Shown here: positions 24,608-33,480 of the stretch, in pieces
Position numbering within the stretch: position 1 is the first letter of the stretch
Layout: each line of letters starts with the position of its first letter
NCBI RefSeq assembly: GCF_023347255.1
Contig: NZ_CP094466.1
Coordinates: 2,542,001 to 2,606,000 of the forward strand
Source of the DNA: Faecalibacterium sp. I4-3-84
Lineage (GTDB): Bacteria; Bacillota; Clostridia; Oscillospirales; Ruminococcaceae
DNA length: 64,000 nucleotides
Reading direction: 5' to 3'
Position numbers and translations under genes: made by a program
The notes under the pieces: model-generated
Told to the model about the DNA's origin: nothing
What the model saw: only the letters and a program-made list of their open reading frames with translations
Database searches by the model: none

Positions 24608-24822
24608 ACTGCCAATTTTGCGAAGATTACGAGTGGAGCAAGAAGCACAGGCCAAAGACCGGCAGAGAGTTATACACAAAGTATTACGTCTGCCTTTATG
24701 AGAGAACCCTCAGAAAGGGCTGCGGGCTTGCCTCAACCTACACTCACAAAAGACGGCCGCTGAACTTCTGCCCGGAGTGCGGCCGCCAGTTGAAGAAAAC
24801 AAAAAAGGAGGATGAAACGTGA
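24604..24822 (+). CDS. Small zinc-ribbon protein
   Basis: 72 residues with cysteine pairs CQFCEDY at the start and FCPECGRQ at the end, the layout of short phage zinc ribbons. It overlaps both neighbouring genes by 4 bases. Confidence 0.65.
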   Translation: MNCQFCEDYEWSKKHRPKTGRELYTKYYVCLYERTLRKGCGLASTYTHKRRPLNFCPECGRQLKKTKKEDET

Positions 24823-25079
24823 ACGGAGTCATTCGGGGCCGATGCCCGAGGTGTGGCGGGAAAATTATTTATTCGGAATTTTACCAGAACGCACGGGACT
24901 ACACAATCCGAAAAGACGGAAAAGTTCCGAAACGCTATGTATCCAGAAGCGGAGAACTAAGCGAGAGCGTAGCGGCCTGTGAAAACGGTTGCGGCGCATA
25001 CTGGGAAGATGAAGATTTTTCCATCGGGCAAGACGGGATGTTCTACGACAATAAATACACGGAGGATGGGCAGGAATGA
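24819..25079 (+). CDS. Small zinc-ribbon protein
   Basis: 86 residues from GTG at 24819, overlapping the previous stop. Cysteine pairs CPRCGGK and CENGCGAYW suggest a zinc ribbon. AAAGGAGGATG lies upstream. Confidence 0.6.
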   Translation: MNGVIRGRCPRCGGKIIYSEFYQNARDYTIRKDGKVPKRYVSRSGELSESVAACENGCGAYWEDEDFSIGQDGMFYDNKYTEDGQE

Positions 25080-25330
25080 AAGAAAGACAAGTAGAGATCC
25101 TGCCCTGCCCGTTTTGCGGAGCGAATCCGTGCCGCATTGCAGAAAAAAGGGAGGTCGTCAATACCGAAACCGGTGAAGCGATAAGTAGTAATATCGGCAT
25201 TACGTATTGGAAGCATCCCGAAACGCCTGATTGCGTTTTGGGATTCGGGATGTTTTTTCTCGACACGCCAGACGACATCCAAAGGTGGAACAGCAGAACC
25301 GATAAAGCAAAATCTAACCCCGAAACTTGA
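25076..25330 (+). CDS. Lar-like restriction-alleviation zinc-ribbon protein
   Basis: 84 residues. ILPCPFCGANP near the N-terminus and the IQRWNSR ending match the pattern of Lar-like proteins (Lar of Rac prophage moderates type I restriction). Only the zinc-ribbon family is clear; anti-restriction activity is inferred from the family name. Confidence 0.6.
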   Translation: MKERQVEILPCPFCGANPCRIAEKREVVNTETGEAISSNIGITYWKHPETPDCVLGFGMFFLDTPDDIQRWNSRTDKAKSNPET

Positions 25331-25391
25331 AAATGATTCAAGCGCATTTCAATCTTTAACCATCAAATTTGAAAATTGGAGGATAAAATTT

Positions 25392-26075
25392 ATGTTTCCG
25401 CAGAGAAGAATGACGACCGACACCCCGGATGGGAATTATGAGCAGGCTCTCAACCTGTTCGTGCGCGGCGAGGACGGCTGGGTGCAGATGCCCAGCCGGA
25501 GCATCAGCCTCAACGACTACATGAAGCAGCTTATCAAGGCGCACAACGCAGATATTGACACCGAGGGAACTCCGGAGGAGTTCGACATGACCCTGTGCGA
25601 GCATCTGTTCGACGGCCCGGAGACCATCGAGGGCCTGCTTGCAGAGCACTACACCCTCTCGTGGGCTCTCGCCTCGTTGCGCGACAAGCTCAAGCACTAC
25701 GAGGACGCGCTCATTCCGGAGATTATGCCGGAGGGCTTGCAGACCATCGACCGCGCCATCGGCACTTACGGCAAAGACGCCCAGCTCACCAAGGCTGTGG
25801 AGGAAATGTCGGAGCTCACCAAAGCCCTCTGCAAACTCAAAGAGTGCAAGCGCAAGTATGATACCCCGTTTAACAGGGAGACGCAGGAAGTACACTCGAA
25901 CATCGAGGAGGAAATTGCTGATGTTTTCATCATGCTGGTGCAGCTCTTTGCAATTTTTAACCCTCACGAGCTGGTAAACATCACGAAAGTCGTATGGGAC
26001 AAGCTCGACCGGCTCAATGACAATCTGGACAAAGAGGCAGCAAAGCAGGAGGCCAGCGATGCCGGAAAAGAGTGA
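25392..26075 (+). CDS. Protein with MazG-like nucleotide pyrophosphohydrolase domain
   Basis: 227 residues. Residues about 125-215 hold an all-alpha MazG-like domain with the metal-binding pattern EEMSEL and, 45 residues later, EEIADV. Family members cleave (d)NTPs to monophosphates; phage versions may clean nucleotide pools or alter (p)ppGpp. The N-terminal 110 residues are unassigned. AATTGGAGGA lies before the ATG. Confidence 0.75.
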   Translation: MFPQRRMTTDTPDGNYEQALNLFVRGEDGWVQMPSRSISLNDYMKQLIKAHNADIDTEGTPEEFDMTLCEHLFDGPETIEGLLAEHYTLSWALASLRDKLKHYEDALIPEIMPEGLQTIDRAIGTYGKDAQLTKAVEEMSELTKALCKLKECKRKYDTPFNRETQEVHSNIEEEIADVFIMLVQLFAIFNPHELVNITKVVWDKLDRLNDNLDKEAAKQEASDAGKE

Positions 26076-26304
26076 GTTCGACAAGGCACTCGGCGAGCTG
26101 TACGACCTGACCGAGTGGGAGGACGCGGAGGCGGCCATCCGGGAGCTCCACGCGCGGGGGCCGGAAATTGAGAAGCTCTATCTCGACAGCAAGATTCTCC
26201 CCGGAGAGCTGCGAGCCCTCGTTATGGTGAGTAACTGCCTCGAGCGTGAGTTTATCCATCGGCAGCTTGCCACCGGGCAGCCGCTTCACATGAATGTTTT
26301 ATAG
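26059..26304 (+). CDS. Small acidic phage protein
   Basis: 81 residues, helical and acidic, from ATG 26059 (AGGAGG 5 bases upstream). It overlaps the MazG-like gene by 17 bases. No known domain. Confidence 0.55.
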   Translation: MPEKSEFDKALGELYDLTEWEDAEAAIRELHARGPEIEKLYLDSKILPGELRALVMVSNCLEREFIHRQLATGQPLHMNVL

Positions 26305-26315
26305 GAGACAGCACA

Positions 26316-26492
26316 ATGAGAGATGATGGTATGTTTTGCCCGTACAAGAAAAGCACGAAACGGGAAGTGAGCTACTCGTGGATTAGCCGGACCGAGATTA
26401 CAACGGAGCGTTTCGGCTGGTGCTCGGAAAAGAAGTGCATGGCCTATGAGGATGGCCGCTGCAAGCGGCTGGAAAGAGAGGGAGCCCAGTGA
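26316..26492 (+). CDS. Small cysteine-containing phage protein
   Basis: 58 residues, MRDDGMFCPYKKSTKRE with later CSEKKC and C residues, likely a zinc-binding mini-protein. AGGAGA precedes the ATG and its stop overlaps the next GTG start by 4 bases. It closes an otherwise empty gap. Confidence 0.6.
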   Translation: MRDDGMFCPYKKSTKREVSYSWISRTEITTERFGWCSEKKCMAYEDGRCKRLEREGAQ

Positions 26493-26782
26493 AGAAAAGG
26501 AACTGCCGGATGACCGGCGAGGAGAAGAATGTACATGAGCGCGCCGTGAAGCTGCGCAAGATGACCGACGACAAGCTCGTGGAGCACATCGACCACATCC
26601 GGGAAGAGGCTTACAACACCGGCTACTCCGAAGCCGAGGCCCAGCGCGCATCGACCCCGGCCCCGGGCAAGACCCTGCCACAGCTCCTCGAGCAGCTCAA
26701 CGCCGGAGAGTGCAAGGGCATCAAGAGCGCGACCGCCTACAAAATCGAAGAGTTCGCCCGCCAGCAGGGCTACCTCGAATGA
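26489..26782 (+). CDS. Small phage protein of unknown function
   Basis: 97 residues from GTG 26489. Helical N-terminal half, proline linker (STPAPGKTLPQ), then a short helical C-terminal domain. It overlaps the RecU gene by 4 bases. Confidence 0.55.
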   Translation: MKKRNCRMTGEEKNVHERAVKLRKMTDDKLVEHIDHIREEAYNTGYSEAEAQRASTPAPGKTLPQLLEQLNAGECKGIKSATAYKIEEFARQQGYLE

Positions 26783-27687
26783 GCGGCGCGGTAAAGGACC
26801 CGCTCCGGGCATTGCAGGGAGCCCGGAGCCGCGCGCAGGGCGGGCAGCTCGAGGAGAGAATCGAGGCATCCTGCACCCGGCTGGCGGAGGCAGGCCGCGC
26901 GGACATCAGCAAGACACCGGAGCCCATGCGGCCGGTAAGCCAGCCGAACAAAACGGGCCAGTTCCGCGCAGTCTACACCAAAAAGGCGGAACCAGACTTC
27001 AAGGGCGTCATGCTCGGCGGCCGCGCGGTGATGTTCGAGGCAAAGAGCACCGGGACCGGCAGGCTGAACAAAGACCGCGTTCTCCCGGAGCAGGCCAAAA
27101 AGCTCGATTCCTACGAAGCCCTCGGCGCGCACTGCTTCATCGTCGCCACATTCGACGGGCTACGGATGTACAGAATCCCGTGGACAGTCTGGCGCAGCAT
27201 GAAGCAGCGGTACGGCCGGAGCTATGTCACGGAGCCGGACCTCAAGGAATACGCGGTACGGTTTGGCCCGGGCTTTACCCCGGACCTACTGCGTGGCATC
27301 CCGACGATGTACGACATCAACCCGCTTTCCAATGTGAGCGATGTACTCACGGCGTTTTGTGGGATGCCCTACGGGACGCAGCCCGAGACGGCAGAGTGGC
27401 GCGCGGCCGTGTACAGATTTAACCGCTTTATGAACTGGACGACGCCGGAACGCTTTGTGCCGGTGAACGAAATACGGAGGGAGCAACCGAACATGGGAAA
27501 CCCGATATTCTCATTTATGGGCGTTCCCATCACGGAGGACAGCGCAGGCAAGCTCAAAGAGGCAATGAAGAAATGCGGCGTCTCCGCACTCGAAGTGGCG
27601 GGAGTTTGCGAACGCTTTGCAAAAATCGCCCGGGCCACACTCGACGAACTGCCGGACGGAATCAAAGAGGAGGAGCACGATGACTGA
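26779..27687 (+). CDS. RecU-like Holliday junction resolvase
   Basis: 302 residues. The first 190 follow the RecU fold: Asp73 (EPDFKG) and the Glu87-x-Lys89 pair (FEAKS) form the nuclease site, with GRADISKTPEP upstream. RecU resolves Holliday junctions in Firmicutes. The extra C-terminal 110 residues are unassigned. It lies at the end of the early operon, just before the late regulator. Confidence 0.8.
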   Translation: MSGAVKDPLRALQGARSRAQGGQLEERIEASCTRLAEAGRADISKTPEPMRPVSQPNKTGQFRAVYTKKAEPDFKGVMLGGRAVMFEAKSTGTGRLNKDRVLPEQAKKLDSYEALGAHCFIVATFDGLRMYRIPWTVWRSMKQRYGRSYVTEPDLKEYAVRFGPGFTPDLLRGIPTMYDINPLSNVSDVLTAFCGMPYGTQPETAEWRAAVYRFNRFMNWTTPERFVPVNEIRREQPNMGNPIFSFMGVPITEDSAGKLKEAMKKCGVSALEVAGVCERFAKIARATLDELPDGIKEEEHDD

Positions 27688-28321
27688 GCAGGAAATTGTG
27701 ATGATGGCCGCAGAGGTAGCGGCAAAGGCGGCTGTCGCTGCCGTTCGGGCCATCTTAGGGAAAGAGATACAGGAGAGCGTCGAGGCCGCTGTGACGGACG
27801 CTGCCCGCCTCGGAGCGGAGGCCAGCATCAAGGCCGTGGAGCAGGAGCGCAAGAAGTTCCGGGACGGCCGGAGCGACAGGAGATTCCGCAATACCAAGCT
27901 CCTGCTGCGGAACTATACCGTGCTCAATGCCAACTGCTCCCACGCAGTATACGACGCGGCCAGCGCGGCCACCGGAGAGGAGAGCGTCGAGGAAATCGTG
28001 GAGGCACTGGACGAGCTGCTCGAGGAGAACCTCAAGGTCGAGAGCATTATGAAGTCGGCAGCCCGGACGCAGCTTATTATGCGCCATGTGAACAGGATGC
28101 TCGGAATCTACAAGGTCGTCTGCGAAAACAGCGTAGACGAGGGCGAGCAGAGGCACTACCGCGTCATCGAAGCCCTCTACCTGAGAGACCGGCCGCTCTC
28201 ACCGACGGCCGTAGCGGAGCGGGAAAAAATCGACAAGCGGACGGTCTACAAGGATGTGGACGCGGCTTGCGCTACACTCTCCGCCCTGATTTTCGGCATT
28301 GACGGCATCAAGAAAGCCTGA
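27680..28321 (+). CDS. ArpU-like late transcription regulator
   Basis: 213 residues. The N-terminus is alanine-rich and helical. The C-terminal third (ALYLRDRPLSPTAVAEREKI and DKRTVYKDVDAA) is a sigma-70 region 4-like HTH as in ArpU/RinA-type phage activators. It is the last gene before a promoter with operator-like repeats (28364-28403) and the packaging genes, which fits control of late transcription. The ATG at 27680 overlaps recU by 8 bases. Confidence 0.7.
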   Translation: MTEQEIVMMAAEVAAKAAVAAVRAILGKEIQESVEAAVTDAARLGAEASIKAVEQERKKFRDGRSDRRFRNTKLLLRNYTVLNANCSHAVYDAASAATGEESVEEIVEALDELLEENLKVESIMKSAARTQLIMRHVNRMLGIYKVVCENSVDEGEQRHYRVIEALYLRDRPLSPTAVAEREKIDKRTVYKDVDAACATLSALIFGIDGIKKA

Positions 28322-28363
28322 CGGCACGAGACGGACGACCCGTTTCGGGGCAAAAACACGGCA

Positions 28364-28403
28364 TTGACAAGGCACTATACGAGTGCTAAACTACAAAATG
28401 TAG
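28364..28403 (+). promoter_or_regulatory. Candidate late promoter with operator-like repeats
   Basis: A perfect TTGACA (28364-28369), a 17-base spacer and TAAACT (28387-28392). The spacer carries GCACT-atacg-AGTGC, and CTACA-aaa-TGTAG (28391-28403) overlaps the expected start site. The weak -10 suggests that it needs an activator. Confidence 0.55.
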
Positions 28404-28458
28404 AATACCAACAGCAAAAAGAAATCCCCTAAACCCATAATTTTTCTCCTATTTGACG

Positions 28459-28492
28459 GGAGCCGCCTTGCGCAGGGCGGCTCCTCTTTTTT
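28459..28492 (+). terminator. Strong terminator between early and late regions
   Basis: GGAGCCGCC (28459-28467) pairs with GGCGGCTCC (28476-28484), followed by TCTTTTTT. Because it lies downstream of the candidate late promoter, it would act as a barrier unless transcription is antiterminated. Confidence 0.85.
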
Positions 28493-28534
28493 ATGCGCAG
28501 GAGCGACCCGAAACGGGTCAAGGAGGAACGGCAG

Positions 28535-29122
28535 ATGAAAATTATCACTCTGCCGGTGAGCGACCTCCATCCGGCGGACTACAACCCGAGGAAGGACCTC
28601 GCACCGGGCGACAAGCAGTACGAAAAGCTGGCCCGGAGCATCGAGACCTTCGGCTACGTTGAGCCCATCGTATGGAACCGGACCACCGGCAACATCGTAG
28701 GCGGCCACCAGAGGCTCAAGGTGCTGGTGCAGAAAGGCTACACCGAGGTACAGGTGGTAGAGGTCGGGCTCAACGAGCAGGAGGAGCGCATCCTCAATGT
28801 TTCACTCAACAAAATCTCCGGCCGGTGGGACAACGAGAAGCTCACCGCGATTCTGGACGAGCTGAAAGAGCAGGGCGAAATGGCCCTCACCGGCTTTGAT
28901 GACTGGGAGCTCGATGCTCTCAAGGTGACATACGACCATATCGAGGACCTGCTGAACGAGGACTTTTCCGACACCGGCAAGAGCGAGCCGACAAGCTACA
29001 CCATGACGTTCACCCTGCCCGAGGAGGTGCATGAGGCAATGGATAAGTACATTGACGAGAACCCCGCAGGCAAGGTCGAACTGGCGCAGTTGCTCGTGAA
29101 CAAGGCAAAGGGGCTTATCTGA
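28535..29122 (+). CDS. ParB/Srx-domain phage protein (first of a tandem pair)
   Basis: 195 residues. The N-terminal 90 residues are a ParB/Srx fold: DLHPADYNPRKD, then FGYVEPIVWN and the GGHQRLKVL catalytic loop. Phage proteins of this type act as nucleases, nucleotide-binding adaptors or parts of DNA-modification systems rather than as classical partition proteins. AAGGAGG lies upstream of ATG 28535. The stop overlaps the ATG of a paralogue (TGATG). Confidence 0.8.
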   Translation: MKIITLPVSDLHPADYNPRKDLAPGDKQYEKLARSIETFGYVEPIVWNRTTGNIVGGHQRLKVLVQKGYTEVQVVEVGLNEQEERILNVSLNKISGRWDNEKLTAILDELKEQGEMALTGFDDWELDALKVTYDHIEDLLNEDFSDTGKSEPTSYTMTFTLPEEVHEAMDKYIDENPAGKVELAQLLVNKAKGLI

Positions 29123-29691
29123 TGGAAATTATCAAAAAGAGAATCGCGGACATGGAGCGCGCGGAGTATAACCCTCGCGTGGAGCTCATGCCCGGCGATG
29201 ACGAGTATGAGAAGCTCAAGAGGAACATTGACAGGTTCGGCGTGGTAGTCCCAGTAATCTGGAACAAGCGCACGAACCGTGTCGTGTCCGGCCACCAGCG
29301 TCTCACCGTGCTTATGAACGAGGGCGTCACCGAGACGGATGTCTCTGTTGTTGACCTCGACGAGACCGCAGAGAAGCAGCTCAACATCGCCATGAACAAA
29401 GTGACGGGCGAGTGGGACGAGGTAAAGCTCAAGGAGCTGCTGGACGGCCTCGGCGACGCGGCCCCGGAGACGGGATTCGACCTGTACGAAATCGAGGCCC
29501 TCGAAAACAACGTGGACGCTCTCGTAGACGGCGACTTTCTCGACAGCGAGCTCAAGAGCATCGAGGAGACGTTCAACATCTCGCTCAAGTTCAGCGCGGA
29601 GGACCGCGACGTCCTGAAAGAGTACATAAAGGACAACGGAAAAGAGGACCTTGTTGCCGTAATCGTCCAGAAGATTAGAGGTGAGATTTAA
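29122..29691 (+). CDS. ParB/Srx-domain phage protein (second of a tandem pair)
   Basis: 189 residues, clearly paralogous to the preceding protein (AEYNPRVELMPGDDEYEKL, VSGHQRLTVL, NKVTGEWDE). Tandem ParB-like genes ahead of terminase genes recur in Firmicutes phages. It is translationally coupled to both neighbours (overlaps of 1 base each), so the pair and the radical SAM gene form one unit. Confidence 0.8.
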   Translation: MEIIKKRIADMERAEYNPRVELMPGDDEYEKLKRNIDRFGVVVPVIWNKRTNRVVSGHQRLTVLMNEGVTETDVSVVDLDETAEKQLNIAMNKVTGEWDEVKLKELLDGLGDAAPETGFDLYEIEALENNVDALVDGDFLDSELKSIEETFNISLKFSAEDRDVLKEYIKDNGKEDLVAVIVQKIRGEI

Positions 29692-30710
29692 TGGGCTGCA
29701 AATGCGGGAGCCAGATTATTCTCTGTAACCTGCCTGTGCGTTTCGACACCTATCGCGGCTGCTCACACGGCTGCCGGTACTGCTTCGCACAGAAGAAAAA
29801 CGACATCAGCCACATCGAGCGCGACGAAAGCGTAGACGGCCTGCGCTCCTTTATCGAGGGCAAGCGCGGCAACGAAACGGAGTGGTGCGACTGGAACATC
29901 CCCATCCACTGGGGCGGCATGAGTGACCCGTTCCAGCCGGTCGAAAAGCAGATTCACGCCAGCTACGAGTGCCTCAAGCTGCTGGCGGAGACGAAATACC
30001 CGTTTGTGGTGAGCACAAAGGGCCGCCTCATTGCGGACCCGGAATACCTCGACCTGCTGGCACAGTGCAACTGTGTGCTGCAAATCAGCATGGTGTGCAG
30101 CAAGTACGACCGCCTCGAACGCGGGACGCCCAGCTACGAGGAGCGGCTCACCATTCTCAAGACGGTATCGGCCAGAGTGCAGCGCACCATCGTCCGCATC
30201 CAGCCGTATATGCCCGAGGTGTTCCATGACGTTATGAAGAACATCCCTCGCATCGCGGAGGCAGGAGCCTACGGCGTCATCGTGGAGGGCATGAAGTTCT
30301 TTAAGGCCAAACCCGGCATGACGAAAATCGGCGGCGACTTCTGCTATCCGCTGCCCCGCCTCCGGCACGATTTTGAAGCCATCAAGGCGGAGTGCCATCG
30401 GTACGGCCTGAAATTCTACAGCGGCGAGAACCGGCTCCGCGCGATGGGCGACAGCATGACTTGCTGCGGCATCGACGGCCTGCCCGGATTCCGGCCGAAC
30501 GAGTATAACCTCTGTATGCTGATGAACGGCAAGAACCCGGAGCCGACGGAAAAGATGAAAGAAGTCGGAACAGGCGGACCGTTCAAGACGCTGAACCAGA
30601 GCGCGGGCAGCGGGCGCAAAATTGCAAAGCAGAGCTTTTACGGCCTGATGCAGGAGGAGCTTGCCAAAAAGACCGCCTACCACAGAAAGGTGTTTGGACT
30701 GGATGAATGA
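29691..30710 (+). CDS. Radical SAM protein, spore photoproduct lyase-like
   Basis: 339 residues. The CX3CX2C cluster motif is Cys24, Cys28 and Cys31 (GCSHGCRYC), followed by FAQ and later VSTKGRLIADP, consistent with the splB-like radical SAM subgroup that acts on nucleic acids. A second cysteine group (MTCCGI) lies near the C-terminus. Neighbouring ParB-like and PLP genes suggest DNA or nucleotide modification; the substrate is unknown. Confidence 0.8.
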   Translation: MGCKCGSQIILCNLPVRFDTYRGCSHGCRYCFAQKKNDISHIERDESVDGLRSFIEGKRGNETEWCDWNIPIHWGGMSDPFQPVEKQIHASYECLKLLAETKYPFVVSTKGRLIADPEYLDLLAQCNCVLQISMVCSKYDRLERGTPSYEERLTILKTVSARVQRTIVRIQPYMPEVFHDVMKNIPRIAEAGAYGVIVEGMKFFKAKPGMTKIGGDFCYPLPRLRHDFEAIKAECHRYGLKFYSGENRLRAMGDSMTCCGIDGLPGFRPNEYNLCMLMNGKNPEPTEKMKEVGTGGPFKTLNQSAGSGRKIAKQSFYGLMQEELAKKTAYHRKVFGLDE

Positions 30711-31548
30711 GTACAGCCTGACGCCGGTTCAGGAGGTAGACGGGCTGCGCATCAAGCGGGACGACCTTTATGCCCCGTTTGGCCCCGGAGAGGTGAACGG
30801 AGGAAAGCTCCGGCAATGCGTGATGCTGGTGAACAGCGTCAAGAAGGACTACAAGAGCCTGCTGACGTATTGCAGCATCCACTCCCCGCAAGCACCCATC
30901 ACCGCAGCAGTGGCCCGGGCGAACGGGATGCCGTGCAGAATCGTGTACGGCGGAACCACCCGGGAGAGCGTTGCGGCTCTGCCTATGCCCCGGCTGGCGA
31001 TGAAATATGGGGCGTCCATAGTGCTCGCAGCACGTTCCGGCCGCCACAGCATTTTACACGCCCGCGCAAAAGAGCTGGCGGCGCAGGAAAACAGCTTTAT
31101 TGTCCAGTACGGCATCAATATCATCGGGTACGGCGACACGCTGCTAACCGCAGTTGCGGCGCAGACAGAGAACCTCCCGGACGATATAGAAAACCTCGTG
31201 ATGACCTGCGGCAGCGGCATCACCGCCACAGGCGTGATGATAGGACTGCACAGGTACGGGAAACGGGTCAAGAGGATGCACCTCGTAGCCACGGCCCCGG
31301 ACCGGCGCGGATTCATCCATGAGACCCTCAAAAAGTACGGCGCAGACCGAGAGTTTGAGTACCACGACCTTTTCCACAGCCCCGGATTCGTTTATGAGAA
31401 GCCCGCAGCGGCTACATGGGGGGGCATTCGCCTGCATCCTCATTACGAGGCAAAGACGATGCAGTGGTTTAGAAGCTCCGGCATCGCACCGGAAAGCACC
31501 CTATTCTGGATTACGGGCGCGGAGCCTCGCAGCCCGGGACAGAGCTGA
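30703..31548 (+). CDS. PLP-dependent enzyme, cysteine synthase/ACC deaminase-like fold
   Basis: 281 residues. The likely PLP lysine is Lys35 in NGGKLRQ; TYCSIHSPQA holds the substrate loop, and the glycine-rich phosphate loop is TCGSGITATG. The fold is that of fold-type II enzymes (D-cysteine desulfhydrase, ACC deaminase, threonine synthase-like). The ATG at 30703 overlaps the radical SAM gene by 8 bases. Such an enzyme between radical SAM and terminase genes is unusual for ordinary phage metabolism and hints at amino-acid-derived base modification. Confidence 0.75.
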   Translation: MNEYSLTPVQEVDGLRIKRDDLYAPFGPGEVNGGKLRQCVMLVNSVKKDYKSLLTYCSIHSPQAPITAAVARANGMPCRIVYGGTTRESVAALPMPRLAMKYGASIVLAARSGRHSILHARAKELAAQENSFIVQYGINIIGYGDTLLTAVAAQTENLPDDIENLVMTCGSGITATGVMIGLHRYGKRVKRMHLVATAPDRRGFIHETLKKYGADREFEYHDLFHSPGFVYEKPAAATWGGIRLHPHYEAKTMQWFRSSGIAPESTLFWITGAEPRSPGQS

Positions 31549-31567
31549 AAGTGAGGAGAGGAGGACA

Positions 31568-32086
31568 ATGCCGAATAGGACCAAAGACGACCTTTGGGAG
31601 CGTCAACCGGGCGAAAGCGCGCAGGCCTACGAGGCATTTGCCATCTACCGAGACATGGGCTCAAACAGGAGCCTACGGGTCGTTGCCGAACAGTTATCCA
31701 AGAGTGACACGCTTATCAAGCGTTGGAGCCGCGAGAAAAAGTGGGGAGAACGCTGCCGAGCGTATGACAACCATTTGGATGACGTAGCCCGACAAGAGGC
31801 ACTCCGAAAGTACAAAAAAATGAGGACCCGCCACATCGGCATCGCCTTGCAGCTCCAAGAGAAAGCCCTCGCGGAGCTCAAGAATCTGCCGGACGGGTCG
31901 ATGACACCAAAGGACATTATCCAGTTCCTCGACAAGGCCACAGAGCTTGAGCGGGATAACCGGATGGAGGAGGCAGGCGTCACGGCCGGAGGCAAGACGG
32001 CGGAGGAGCAGGAGGAAACCACGCTTTCCCTCGCCGATGAAATCGCGGCCGCATACGAGAACCGGAAACGAGGAGAACAGACATGA
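31568..32086 (+). CDS. Terminase small subunit
   Basis: 172 residues. Residues about 15-70 form an HTH (SNRSLRVVAEQLSKSDTLIKRWS), followed by a coiled coil and acidic tail, as in small terminases that recognise the packaging site. AGGAGAGGA lies upstream of ATG 31568, and the terminase large subunit gene overlaps by 4 bases. Confidence 0.8.
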   Translation: MPNRTKDDLWERQPGESAQAYEAFAIYRDMGSNRSLRVVAEQLSKSDTLIKRWSREKKWGERCRAYDNHLDDVARQEALRKYKKMRTRHIGIALQLQEKALAELKNLPDGSMTPKDIIQFLDKATELERDNRMEEAGVTAGGKTAEEQEETTLSLADEIAAAYENRKRGEQT

Positions 32087-33480
32087 TGACCCAAGAGGCT
32101 ATCCTGTACTACGCAGACCACCCGGCTGATTTTGTCGAGGACCTGCTCCACGTTACGCCGGACAAGAACCAGCGCGCCATATTGGATTCTGTGGCAAAGA
32201 ACCAGATGACGAGCGTCCGCAGCGGCCACGGCATCGGCAAGAGCGCGGTCGAGGCGTGGACCGTTATTTGGTTTATGTCAACCCGGCCATTCCCCAAAAT
32301 CCCTTGCACAGCCCCGACGCAGCATCAGCTATTCGATATTCTGTGGGCGGAAATAAGCAAGTGGCTGCGCAACAATAAAGCCCTCGAGCGGGAGCTGATG
32401 TGGACAAAGGAAAAGGTCTACATGAAGCAGTACCCCGAGGAGTGGTTCGCTGTGGCCCGAACGGCCAGCAAGCCGGACGCCCTGCAGGGATTCCACGCTG
32501 ACGACATCCTCTACATCATCGACGAGGCCAGCGGCGTGGACGACAAGGTGTTCGAGCCGGTGCTGGGCGCACTTTCGACGCCCGGAGCGCGGCTGCTCAT
32601 GTGCGGAAACCCGACACAGTTGTCGGGCTTTTTTTATGACAGCCACCATAAGAACAGAGGCAGCTACACCACATTCCATGTTGACGGCCGGAACAGCAGC
32701 CGCGTCTCGGACGACTTCGTCAAAACCATCATCCAGATGTACGGCGAGGATTCGGACGTTTTCCGTGTTCGTGTCGCCGGAGAGTTCCCCCGGCAGGAGA
32801 ACGATGTTTTCATCCCTCTGCCGCTCGTCGAAAAATCCATTATGACCGAATGGACGGAACCGACAAAGCCCGCCCACATCGACATCGGCTGCGACGTTGC
32901 CCGCTACGGCGACGACCGCACCGTCATCGGTTACAAGGTGGACGAAAAGGCCATGTTCTACAAGCGAAAGAGTGGGCAGGACCTTATGCAGACGGCCGAC
33001 GACATCATGGAGCTCGGCCTAAAGCTCATGGAAAAGTACCGGTTCGACAAGGCTATCCCCATCAAGATAGACGACAGCGGCCTCGGCGGCGGCGTCACGG
33101 ACCGTCTGCGGCGCGTAAAGCGCGAGCAGCCGGAGCGGTTCTGGTGGATGGATATTATCCCCGTTTACTTCGGCCAGCGCATACACCATGACTTTTACTA
33201 CGATAGCACCACCTACATGATGAGCGTCGTAAAGAATCTACTTGCACCGCAGACGCCGGAGGGCGCACAGAAGCCCGTCCAGCTCATTCTCCCGAACGAT
33301 AACGACCTCGTCGGCCAGCTTTCCACACGAAAGTATTCCATGACCGACGACGCCAAAATCCGCGTGGAGAGCAAGGACGCCATGAAAAAGCGCGGGATGC
33401 ACTCGCCCGACGAGGCCGACTGCATCCTCCTGTTGTGCCTGCCGGTCAAACCCAAGAGGAGAGGAGACGTTAAGAAGTGA
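32083..33480 (+). CDS. Terminase large subunit
   Basis: 465 residues, the DNA-packaging motor. Walker A SGHGIGKS (47-54) and Walker B LYIIDE (143-148) make up the ATPase. The C-terminal nuclease domain has the acidic residues in DIGCDVARYGDD (Asp271 region), KIDDSGLGGG and SPDEADC. Length and motifs fit a complete protein. Confidence 0.93.
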   Translation: MMTQEAILYYADHPADFVEDLLHVTPDKNQRAILDSVAKNQMTSVRSGHGIGKSAVEAWTVIWFMSTRPFPKIPCTAPTQHQLFDILWAEISKWLRNNKALERELMWTKEKVYMKQYPEEWFAVARTASKPDALQGFHADDILYIIDEASGVDDKVFEPVLGALSTPGARLLMCGNPTQLSGFFYDSHHKNRGSYTTFHVDGRNSSRVSDDFVKTIIQMYGEDSDVFRVRVAGEFPRQENDVFIPLPLVEKSIMTEWTEPTKPAHIDIGCDVARYGDDRTVIGYKVDEKAMFYKRKSGQDLMQTADDIMELGLKLMEKYRFDKAIPIKIDDSGLGGGVTDRLRRVKREQPERFWWMDIIPVYFGQRIHHDFYYDSTTYMMSVVKNLLAPQTPEGAQKPVQLILPNDNDLVGQLSTRKYSMTDDAKIRVESKDAMKKRGMHSPDEADCILLLCLPVKPKRRGDVKK

